From: Armigeres subalbatus
Lineage: Eukaryota > Arthropoda > Insecta > Diptera > Culicidae
Assembly (NCBI RefSeq): GCF_024139115.2
Contig: NC_085141.1
Coordinates: 365,152,759 to 365,216,758 of the forward strand
Length of the DNA stretch: 64,000 nucleotides
Direction of reading: 5' to 3'
Shown here piece after piece: positions 21,728 through 31,491 of this stretch; position 1 is the first letter of the stretch, and every line of letters begins with the position of its first letter. The notes under the pieces were generated by a model that saw only the letters and a program-made list of their open reading frames with translations, ran no database searches and was not told the DNA's origin. Position numbers and translations under genes: made by a program.

Positions 21728-23031
21728 ATTCTCTTCCAACAAAGGAACTGAGCTTTTCGGAAAAAAACCCAGAGTAATCCACCTAGCGGTGATGGTGCAT
21801 TTCTCGTTTTTTTTCGAGAGAGTAATGTCTTCGCAGTTTTGGTGAAAAAAATGTATTTTGACCATAGTCCGATCCGGCTAATTTTTAACTGGAAATAATG
21901 GGACCGGATTCTGCATCGAATGCAACTTGTTGCGAGCAAATCGGGTGTGGGTGTGCCTAAAATGAGTGAGATTTTGAAAAATGTATTTTGGCCATAACTC
22001 CGAATCCCATAGTCCGATACACGGTGTAACCTGGAAGGAAGCTCTCGATACTACACATCAAAATAATTATATACTATTGTCATGCAACAAGTAAATTTTC
22101 AACAAGAAAAAACTATCAACGTAGGCGCCACCTGAAAAGACTAAATTCATTTTTGCGTGTTATTGTTGTTATATTGCCTTCAAAAATTTGCTTGTCGAGA
22201 GTTTCGTTTTCGGCTCACACTGACAGCTAGATTTCGGCTCGGCTTGACACACACATTTTTCGTATCTGTTTCTCCCTCCCAGGGTGTAACGACCCCTTGG
22301 TCGGCGCGCCGAATAATATGGTGTAGATATATATGTCAATCAATATATGTCATGCAGCTGCAACCAGCTCTCGGAAGAACGATTTGACAATCAGCTCTTT
22401 AACACAAAAACAAATCGAAGGCGACTCAAAACTGTTAGCTGGTGATATGTACAACATGCGAATTATTGTTATGATTGTGAATTACGAATTATTATAAAAC
22501 GGATATGAAATATTGTGCGACTAGCTTAGATATAGGTTTCTTGAAATTCAATAGGGTTAGATGGAATACAAAGTGAATTTATAACAAAAACTAATTTCCT
22601 AATGTTGGGATAGAAAACCTTCAACCAATCTACTGTAGCATACGGTAGCCCGTTAGGTGCCTGAATATATAAAGTTCAGCTTTCTATCCACGGTAAGCCA
22701 GATTTGAATCTGTTAATCTGTAACTCAATTAAAGCATGTAATTGGTAGGTGAGGTCAGCGGGGTAATCACTGCTGGAAGCAAGCTAAGATTCATAGCTGT
22801 AGTGCGTGATCACTAGTCACAAACCTTCAATGACGGTAATTCCAATAAGAATTCACAGTCCTATCATCAAATCCTAATGCGATGCAATTGCAGGTTTAGA
22901 ATTACACTAATAATAAAACAAAGCTAGGAAAAACGAATGGAATAAGAATACTAAACGTAAGTGTAAACAATTTGTAGCTGATGCTTATCTAATGAACTTT
23001 GTTATTTACAGAAAGTTTTTAATATACAACA
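21728..23031. other. Gap with interspersed-repeat motifs
   Basis: At 21774-21812 the motif TAATCCACCTAGCGGTGATG is shared inverted with 12549-12583. Two similar blocks AAAAATGTATTTTG(A/G)CCATA ... TAGTCCGAT stand at about 21848 and 21978. From 22266 the sequence TGTAACGACCCCTTGGTCGG and a later TATATAAAG (22667) might be an LTR, but no end or target duplication was found. Confidence 0.45.
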
Positions 23032-23226
23032 TAGGGGGAATGACGGCTTTGGCAGGTTTTGTTCTATTATTGGCAAGGGGTTTTTTTATGACTGACTAGG
23101 CTCAAATTTGGCCTAAATATTCTTTGCATATCAAAGAATATTGTGGCCAAATTTCATAAAAGTTGGTCGACAAAAACCCCCCTGCCAATAATAGAACAAA
23201 ACCTGCCAAAGCCGTCTTTCCCCCTA
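23032..23226. mobile_element. TA-flanked foldback MITE (195 bp)
   Basis: TA-GGGGGAATGACGGCTTTG at the left is mirrored by CAAAGCCGTCTTTCCCCC-TA at the right. The arms run about 55 bp through GGCAGGTTTTGTTCTATTAT. A second internal inverted pair, CAAATTTGGCC / GGCCAAATTT, flanks the centre (AAAGAATATT). Non-coding. Confidence 0.85.
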
Positions 23227-23937
23227 TTAAGAAACTTGGAATATCTTATTTCCTGTTGGTCCATGCCAACACACGGTTTGTGTCTTCACAAAAGTAGTAG
23301 CAAAACTTTTTCTGAAAAACTTTGTCGGAGACGCCATGTTCATAATTTCATTAATTTTGGAGCTATATTACTATTTATGCCTACAAGTTTCAAACTTGTT
23401 CATCATATAAGCATACAAGCATATGGAGACGCATGCTGCATTGTTTCATCAACTCCATAGAACTAAACTTTTTGTGCAAAAATTAAAGGTTTATAATATT
23501 CTGTATAGGTACCAGGGAGAGCATATTTGCATGAAGTTATGATCAAAGCAACCTGGCATGATGTTAAGGCCCACTTGAAGCTCCACAAGGGTAATGACAA
23601 AATACCGAAGATTGATTTCTGGTTTGAAAATGGTTTTTGATTAAACATACTTTACATCCGCTTACAACTCGATAGTTCAGGTATTAAAACATATTTGATT
23701 ACTTGTAGGTACTTTGAAATGCGTATGAGATTATCTGTCACAATTTGAAAAGGTGCTCAATCATTAGTGCAAAGCCGAGATAAGATTAGAAATTGATGTG
23801 ATACTCTACCGAACTTGAAGAAAATCCAAATCTGTTTCCTATTATTAAATCAAACATTTTCATCTAATAACTGGTTCCCTAATTAATGGGCTATATGGAC
23901 AGCTGTGACTTATACATATATTTTGCAAGATAAACAC
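23227..23937. other. AT-rich gap
   Basis: No gene or recognised repeat; the short open frames lack motifs. Confidence 0.5.
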
Positions 23938-24072
23938 TAGAGCAACGTTTGAAAAAGGGGTAACAGCCAAATTTTATTCTTTCTTATTCTTTGTCCACAT
24001 AAGCTATTTATGTCGACGCAGAATCAGAAGGAATACATTTTGATTATTACGCCCTTTTCAAATGTTGGTCTA
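23938..24072. mobile_element. Short MITE, 135 bp
   Basis: TAGAGCAACGTTTGAAAAAG at the left pairs with CTTTTCAAATGTTGGTCTA (24054-24072) at the right. AACAC occurs on both sides (23933-23937; 24074-24078) and may be the target duplication. A half copy lies at 4790-4837. Confidence 0.65.
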
Positions 24073-24302
24073 GAACACTACCGCAATGTTTTAGCTATAG
24101 AATAGAAATGAATATGGTCCTCCAATTTGCTTTAAGGGTGGTATGGACTTCTAAAGTACTGTGCAAATAGATAGGACAAGTAGTGGTCAAGGAATGATTT
24201 TGCTGTTGACGTTCCTTGAACAGTACGGAGCTGGCAAGGAAAAGGAACAATTAGGCAATAGCAGGCGTATTGCAGTGAAGAAAACACATACTGACGTCTT
24301 CC

Positions 24303-24338
24303 CTTGCGAAATAATGCACTGGTGCATTATTCCGCAAG
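24303..24338. repeat. Strong small hairpin
   Basis: CTTGCGAAATAATGCA, loop CTGG, TGCATTATTCCGCAAG: arms of 16 bases with a single mismatch. Function unknown. Confidence 0.7.
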
Positions 24339-24569
24339 TAAAGTGACGTTTTGTGAAGTTTTCTCTTCATTGCTTTTATTTACTTTTTTGCGATTAATTT
24401 TAGATGCACTGTTTTTTTTTCGGTTGTGGTGTACCGATATTGAAGGCCATGTTTGTAAAAAGATGCTGCCAAGGACCAAGACCAGGACTCCCAGGACCAG
24501 GAGTCGGTGGAATTAATTGGGCCGTTATTGTTCGTCAATTGAAAGGCACTGAACAACTTTCAAATAAGT

Positions 24570-25050
24570 TGATCTAAACTATTCCACCTGGCCAACCTGA
24601 GCGTTTCTATAAACCCCAAGAAGATTCTGATGGCGTAGTTCGAACAGCTGTAGTACTCGCGTTTGGAACTTCTTCCATGGAACTTCATCGTCATCAGTGC
24701 TTTCACAGTGTACCTCAGTAAATCGCTGCTCATGTCCGATGTCACAGTACTGGTTAACGGTTTCAGCTTTGATTCCTTTCCAGATACTTCCTGCCGTACT
24801 ACAACGTCGATAGTTTTGCTAACAATCCCTCCCAGGCCCTCGGACGATGTTCAGCCGCCCCTAACAAGAGGCTCGACCGCACCTTCTTGAACAGATGTCC
24901 GATCAGATTGTCAACTCCGGAAAGAAATTAATCCCCCTTCCCTATCAGCAAACGACCAAAGCTCATACCAGGGTTGGTTAGCCAATCGATCGGCATCTCA
25001 AGGATAGAGAAATAACAGTTGCTTAGCATGAGGCTAAAGAACACAATAAA
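24570..25050 (-). pseudogene. 5' piece of the RTE-clade LINE (5' UTR and endonuclease scrap)
   Basis: The minus strand of 24820-25050 aligns by eye with the leader of the copy at 49680-49940 (CTCGGACGATG, CAGCCGCCCCTAAC, CCCCCTTCCCT, GGGTTGGTTA, GAGGCTAA). Below it, 24575-24720 encodes STDDDEVPWKKFQTRVLQLF and YRNAQVGQVE, matching STDDDKGAFY and DLNAQVGQEE of the endonuclease in the 48.6-49.5 kb copy. Catalytic GD is lost here. Heavily mutated and truncated before the RT. Confidence 0.7.
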
Positions 25051-25761
25051 GTGAGAAACGCAATGGAGTGCGACAACGAAAGGATGCGGCTGCTGTCACT
25101 TTCAAATACACGGCAGCATATGGAACGGCACGCAATGGTGCGGAACGGCAGATGCGAAATGTAAAGTACTAAAACCGTGATTTAAAAAAAATCAAGAAAT
25201 GCGGCAGCGTTATTGCGGAAAGAAGCATAAGAAGGGCCACTGGATTAAACTGGGTCGCTGGAAATGAATTAAACTATTTATGGAAATTGAGATAACCTTG
25301 AAGAAACATTAAAGATTAAATTATTTATAAAATCTTCGTTCTACTCGGCTTTGCCCTACAATTCAATCCAATATCAAGAGAACATCCCTTATTCTTTCAA
25401 ATTAAGTCCCTAGTATTTCAAATTGAAATTCCTTGAGTTGCCAATGGAAAATCCACTGAGTTTCAAAAGCACATTTCAAAGAATTTGAAAGGGAAATTTA
25501 TCTGATTTCAAAATTAAAAAAAAAAAACAAGTTTCCAATTCTCTTGTATTTTCGAAGTAAAATACCACTGCATGGCCAAGAAAATTGCATGGAAAATTTT
25601 CTTTAGTTTTGCTGGATAATTATTCGGAATCTGCAAGGGACTTTCTCTAATTTTTAACGGAAAATTTCTATGAATTTCCAAACCAAATACCAAGAGAATT
25701 CCTCTCAAATATCAACGGAAAACCTACTGAAACTCCGAAGGAAATTCCTCTGAAAGGTTAA
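25051..25761. repeat. AT-rich flank grading into minisatellite
   Basis: To about 25370 nothing is recognised. From 25380 blocks such as CAAATTGAAATTCCTTGAG and GGAAATTCCTCTGAAAGG show the worn edge of the next array. Confidence 0.5.
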
Positions 25762-27200
25762 ATGAAAATTCAAAATTCGAAAAGTCAATTTCCAAAAAAA
25801 AAAGTAATTCCACTAGAAATTCCTTTGGAAGATCCTCCAGGAATTCCTTCAGAAAGTTCCTCCAGGAGCTTTTCTAAAGATCCTCCAGGAGTTCCTTGGG
25901 GAATTTCTCCAGAAATACCATCGGACCTTCTTCCAGGGATTCCTTCGGAAGTTCCTCCAGCAATTCCTTCGAAAAATCCTCACGGATTTCCTTCAAAAGT
26001 TTCACCAGAAATTTTTCAGGAAGTTCCATTAGGGATTTTTCAGGAAGTTTGTCTAGGAATTTCTTTGGAAGTTCCTCCAAACAGTTTTTGCGGAAGCTCC
26101 TCCAGAAATTCCTTCGAAAGATCTTCCAGGAATTCCTTCGGAAGTTCCTTTGGAAATTTCTACGGAAGTTCTTCCAGGCATTCCTTCGGAAGTTCATCCA
26201 GGAATTCCTCCGGAAGTTCCTCCAGGAATTCCTCCGGAAGTTCCTCCAGGAATTCCTCCGGAAGTTCCTCCAGGAATTCCTCCGGAAGTTCCTCCAGGAA
26301 TTCCTCCGGAAGTTCCTCCAGGAATTCCTCCGGAAGTTCCTCCAGGAATTCCTCCGGAAGTTCCTCCAGGAATTCCTCCGGAAGTTCCTCCAGGAATTCC
26401 TCCGGAAGTTCCTCCAGGAATTCCTCCGGAAGTTCCTCCAGGAATTCCTCCGGAAGTTCCTCCAGGAATTCCTCCGGAAGTTCCTCCAGGAATTCCTCCG
26501 GAAGTTCCTCCAGGAATTCCTCCGAGAGTTCCTCCAGGAATTCCTCCGGAAGTTCCTCCAGGAATTCCTCCGGAAGTTCCTCCAGGAATTCCTCCGGAAG
26601 TTCCTCCAGGAATTCCTCCGGAAGTTCCTCCAGGAATTCCTCCAGGAATTCCTCCGGAAGTTCCTCCAGGAGTTCCTCCGGAAGTTCCTCCAGGAATTCC
26701 TCCGGAAGTTCCTCCAGGAATTCCTCCGGAAGTTCCTCCAGGAATTCCTCCGGAAGTTCCTCCAGGAATTCCTCCGGAAGTTCCTCCAGGAATTCCTCCG
26801 GAAGTTCCTCCAGAAATTCCTCCGGAAGTTCCTCCAGGAATTCCTCCGGAAGTTCCTCCAGGAATTCCTCCGGAAGTTCCTCCAGGAATTCCTCCGGAAG
26901 TTCCTCCAGGAATTCCTCCGGAAGTTCCTCCAGGAATTCCTCCGGAAGTTCCTCCAGGAATTCCTCCGGAAGTTCATCCAGGAATCCCTCCGGAAGTTCT
27001 TCCAGGAATTCCTCCGGAAGTTCCTCCAGGAATTCTTCATGGAGGTTTTAAAAGAACCCCTTCAAGGATTTTTCCAGGAATCCCTCCGAGGATTCTGTCA
27101 GGAATTTCTTTTGGAAACTCCAGGAATTCATCCAAAATTCCTACAATGTTTCTACGGTAATTTTCCAAAGAATTCTTCAGGGAATTCCTCCAGTATTTGC
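25762..27200. repeat. 24-bp minisatellite with homogeneous core
   Basis: Core unit GGAATTCCTCCGGAAGTTCC plus TCCA, nearly perfect from about 26160 to 27035 (roughly 36 units), with single-base variants and one 12-bp slip at 26641. The flanks are more diverged. The length is a multiple of three and no frame contains a stop, so four overlapping frames of 336-435 codons arise on both strands (PPGIPPEV, SSRNSSGS, LQEFLRKF; minus RNFRRNSW). They are not genes. Each unit contains self-complementary GGAATTCC and TCCGGA. Confidence 0.95.
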
Positions 27201-30200
27201 TGAAGAAATTCCGCCAAGAATTTCTACACATTTTTTCCCGGGATTAACTCAAGGTATTCCTCCGGGAGTTCCTCAAGGAATTCCTCCTGCAGTTCCTCTG
27301 GAAATTTCTGCAGTAATCAAGTTCAAGCGAAAATTTCTCTGTGAATTTATCCGTAAGTTCTTATGAAAGTTCCTCTAGAAATTCTAACGGGAAATCCTCC
27401 TGGAATTCATCCGAAAGATCCTCCGGGAATTCCTCCGGAAGTTCCTACGATAATTCCTCCGGAAGTTCCTCCGGAGATCATCCGGAAGTTCCTTCGGAGA
27501 TCCTCCGGAACTTCCTCTGGCAGATCCTCCGGAAGATCATCCGGAAGTTTTTTCGGAAGATAATTCATAAGTTCCTCTGGAAGATTCTCCGCAAAATACT
27601 CCGGTAGATCCTCCAGAAATTCCTTCGGAAGATCCTCCGGAAGCTCCTCCGGATGATCCTCCGGAAGATCCTACGGCAGATCCTTCGGAAGTTCCTCTGC
27701 AAGATCATCTGGAAGTTCCTCCGGATATCTTACGGAAGTTCCTCCGGAAGGTAATCTGGAAGTTTTTCCGAAAGATAATTCGTAAGTTCCTCCGCGAGCT
27801 CTTTCGGCAGATTCTCCGCCACATCCTCCAGAAGTTCCTCCGCAACATCATCTGGAAGTTCAGAAGCTCCAGAAGTTTCTCCGGAAGATAATTTATAAGT
27901 TCCTCCGCAAGTTCCTCCGGTAAATCCTTCGAAAGATCCTCCGGAAGATCTTCCGGATGTTCCGCCGGAAGTTTCTCCAGAAGATAATTCATAAGTTCCT
28001 CCGCAAGTTCCTCCGTTAGGTCCTCCGAAAGATCCTCCGGAAGTTCCTCCGGAAGATCCTCCAGCAGATCCTTCGGAAGGTCATCCGGAAAATCCTCTAG
28101 AAGTTTCTCCGAAAGATAATTCGTAAGTTCCTCCACAAGTTCCTCCGGTAGATCCTCCGAAAGATCCTCTGGAAGATCCTCCGGAAGTTCCTCCGCAGAA
28201 TCCTCTGGAAGTTCCTACGAGAATTCCTCCCGGAATTCCTTCGGAAGTTCCTCCGAAGATCCTCCGGAAGTTCCTTCGGAGATCTTCCGTAACTTCCTCC
28301 GGCAGATCCTCCGGAAGATCATCCGGAAATTTCTCCGCAAGATAATTCATAAGTTCCTCCGGAAGATTCTCCGCAAAATACTCCGGTAGATCCTCCGGTA
28401 GATCCTTCGGAAGATCCTCCGGAAGCTCCTCCGGAAGATCCTCCGGCAGATCCTGCGGAAATTCCTCCGCAAGATTATCTGGAAGTTCCTCCGGATATCC
28501 TCCGGAAGATCTTCCGGCAGATCCTCCGGAAGGTAATCCGGAAGTTTCTCCGAAAGATATTTCGTAAGTTGCTCCGCAAGCTCCTTCGGCACATCCTCCG
28601 TCAGATCCTCCAGAAGTTCCACCGCAAGATCATCTGGAAGTTCCTCAGGATATCCTCCGGAAGTTTCTCCGGAAGACAATTCATAAGTTCCTTCGAATGA
28701 TCCTCCAGAAGTTCCTCCGGATGATCCTCCGGAAGATCATCCGGAAGTTCCGCCGGAAGTTTCTCCGGAAGATAATTCATAAGTTCTTCCGGTAGATCCT
28801 CCGAAAGATCCTCCGGAAGTTTCTCCGGAAGATCCTCCTGCAGATCCTCCGGAAGATCATCCGGAAGTTCCGCCGGATGTTTCTCCGGAAGATAATTCAT
28901 AAGTTCCTCCGGTAGATCCTCCGAAAGATCCTCCGGAAGATCCTCCTGCAGATCCTCCGAAAGGTCATCCGGAATATCCTCCGGAAGTTTCTCCGAAAGA
29001 TAATTCGTAAGTTTCTTCATAAGTTCCTCTAGGTAGATCCTCCGAAAGATTCTCCGGAAGTTCCTCCGCAAGATCCTCCGGAAGATCCTCCGCAGATCCT
29101 CCAGAAGTTCCTCCGGGAATTTCTCCGAAAGTTCCTCCGGAAGGTCCTCTGGAAGTTTCTCCGGAAGATCCTCCGGCAGGTCCTTCTGAAGTTCCTTTGG
29201 TAGGTCCTCCGGAAGTTCCTTCGGCAAATCCTCCGGAAGTTCCTTCGGCAAATCCTCCGGAAGTTCCTTCGGCAAATCCTCCGGAAGTTCCTTCGCAAGA
29301 TCATCTGGAAGTTCCTTCGCAAGATCATCTGGAAGTTCCTCCCGATAACCTTCGGAAGTTTCTCCGGAAGATCCTCTGGCAGATCCTTCGGAAGGTCATC
29401 CGGAAGTTTCTCCGAAAGATAATTCGTAAGTTCCTCCGCAAGTTCCTCCGGTAGATCTTTTGAAAGTTCCTCCGGGAATTCCTCCGGAAGTTCCTCCGGG
29501 AATTCCTCAGGAAGTTCCTTCGGGAATTCCTCCGGAAGTTCCTCCGGGAATTTATCCGGAAGTTCCTCCAGGAATTCCTCCGGAAGTTCCTCCAGGAATT
29601 CATCCGGAAGTTCCTCCGGGAGTTCCTTCGGGAATTCATCCGGAAGTTCCTTCGAGAATTCCTCCGGAAGTTCCTCCGGGAATTCCTCCGGAAGTTCCTT
29701 CGGGAATTCCTCCGGAAGTTCTTCCGCAAGTTCCTCCTGAAGTTCCTCCGGGAATTCCTCCTGAAGTTCCTCTGGGAATTCCTCCGGAAGTTCCTCCGGG
29801 AATTCCTCCGGAAGTTCCTCTGGGAATTCCTCCAGAAGTTCCTCCGGGAATTCCTCCGGAAGTTCTTTTGTGAATTCTTCCGGAAGTTCCTTCGGAAATT
29901 CCTCCAGCAGTTCCTTCGGGAATTCCTCCGGAAGTTTCTTCGGGGATTCCTCCGGAATTTCTATCGGGAATTCCTCCGGAAGTTCCTTCGGGAGTTCCTC
30001 CGGAAGTTCCTTCGGGAGTTCCTCCGGAAGTTCCTTCGGGAGTTCCTCCGGAAGTTCCTTCGGGAGTTCCTCCGGAAGTACCTCCGGAAGTTCCTTCGGG
30101 AGTTCCTCCAGAAGTTCTTCCGGGAATTCCTCCGGAAGTTCTTTTGTGAATTCCTCCGGAAGTTCCTTCGTAAATTCCTCCGGAAGTTCCTTTGGGAATT

Positions 30201-30440
30201 CCTCCGGAAGTTCCTTTAGGAATTCCTCCGGAAGTTCCTTCGGGAATTCCTCTGGAAGTACCTTCGTGAATTCCTCCGGAAGTTCCTTCGGGAATTCCTT
30301 CGGAAGTTCCTTCGGGAATTTCTTCGGAAGTTCCTTCGGGAATTCCTCCGGAAGTTCCTTCGGGAATTCCTCCGGAAGTTCCTTCAGGAATTCCTCCGGA
30401 AGTTACTCTGGAAGTTCCTCCGAAAGTTCTTCTGGAAGTT
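27201..30440. repeat. 12-bp based minisatellite (GATCCTCCGGAA / GTTCCTCCGGAA)
   Basis: Continues the same theme with 12-bp steps: GATCCTCCGGAA blocks dominate from 27.4 to 29.4 kb and GTTCCTCCGGGAATTCCTCC from 29.46 to 30.44 kb. A marker resembling AGATAATTCATAAGTTCCTC recurs irregularly (27.56, 27.77, 27.89, 27.98, 28.11, 28.34, 28.55, 28.67, 28.76, 28.89, 29.00, 29.42 kb), suggesting a larger superunit of about 100-230 bp. Open frames such as PEDLPEEL on the minus strand are artefacts of the period. Confidence 0.9.
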
Positions 30441-31070
30441 CCTTCAGGAGGGAACCAGGTGTCCGGAATGCCATGGAACCTGACTAGCACCACTCATGTA
30501 CACCCTGGTTTTTTTTACGCGGTTGGAATTCATTAATTTCTCGGTTAACCTAGACTTTCACAGCTTATAAAATACCCCTTGAATTTTCTTTGATTTTTTG
30601 TAATTTTTATTGCTTCATTGACGCTGAAGGTCTTAAACGACCAAAACAAAACCCTGTAAAAAGCCTGGGTGTACCTAAAATTAGGCTCAATTGAGCTCGT
30701 TTCGCGAAATCATGAAATTTGAGACGTCGCAAGATGGGTTTCAGATCACATAAAAAAGTGGCCACTTCCCCGGGGGAAATAGGTTCCCGGAATGCCACTG
30801 AACCCCTCCAAAACCATCCAGGTACCTCTAAATACACTCTATTGAGTTAGAATCGCGAATTTATGAAGTTTGAGCCGTCGCAAGATGGGTTTCGGATCAA
30901 ATCAAAAAGTGGCCATTTCCCCGGGGGACCAGGTTTCCAGAATGCCACAGAACCTGTCCAAACCCACCAAGGAACCTTAAAATAGGTACTAGGAATACAT
31001 ATGTCTCGCGATTTCATGAAGGAGGACATACCAAAAAATTTGAGAAAAAAAGGTACCCCACTCGACCCCG
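30441..31070. repeat. Tandem ~151-bp repeat, about 2.5-3 copies
   Basis: CGTCGCAAGATGGGTTTC at 30725 recurs at 30876. CCCCGGGGGAAATAGGTTCC ... GGAATGCCACTGAACC (from 30769) recurs near 30920, and a partial unit with GGAACCAGGTGTCCGGAATG abuts the minisatellite at 30452-30480. TCGCG...ATGAA blocks repeat again near 31003. Non-coding. Confidence 0.8.
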
Positions 31071-31407
31071 GAATTATTTCTGAACAATAACTAGAGGCAT
31101 CTTGGCCATCACGATTTCTCATTTGAATAGTGATTCTTTGCCAGTGCGGATATGATACCAAAAGACAATTTAATCGTAAAGACGCCAACCGACGGCATAG
31201 TGCAAAACTTAACTAACAGGTAAACAGATGGAAAATTGTGATTAGTTTCAGAAGAATAAGCTAGATTCGAATTGGTAAGAACCTATATTACAATAGTAAA
31301 ACACTTCCGAAAATTAGAAATTGTTCATCTTGTTTATTACCAGTAGTTAGCTTCTAGGCATCACATGTGCAACTATTAGTTAGAACCCGAAGCAAGGTAA
31401 GCCGCTC

Positions 31408-31491
31408 TATACTGCCGTGAATCGCATATTTGTCCCATATAAATAGGAAACCCAGCAAAGATGGGAAAGATATGCGATTCACGGCAGTATA
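31408..31491. mobile_element. Short foldback MITE
   Basis: TATACTGCCGTGAATCGCAT at the left and ATGCGATTCACGGCAGTATA at the right form arms of about 31 bp (continuing TTTGTCCCAT / ATGGGAAAGA) around a 22-bp loop. The terminal TA on each side could be the target site. Confidence 0.7.

Noticed and set aside
22266..22960. Solo LTR beginning TGTAACGACCCC with a TATATAAAG box
   Set aside because: No matching CA end, target-site duplication or primer-binding site could be found.
25762..30487. Long open frames (up to 435 codons) that look like proline-, serine- or arginine-rich proteins
   Set aside because: They exist in several frames on both strands because the repeat unit is 24 or 12 bp and stop-free; no non-repetitive domain or gene context.
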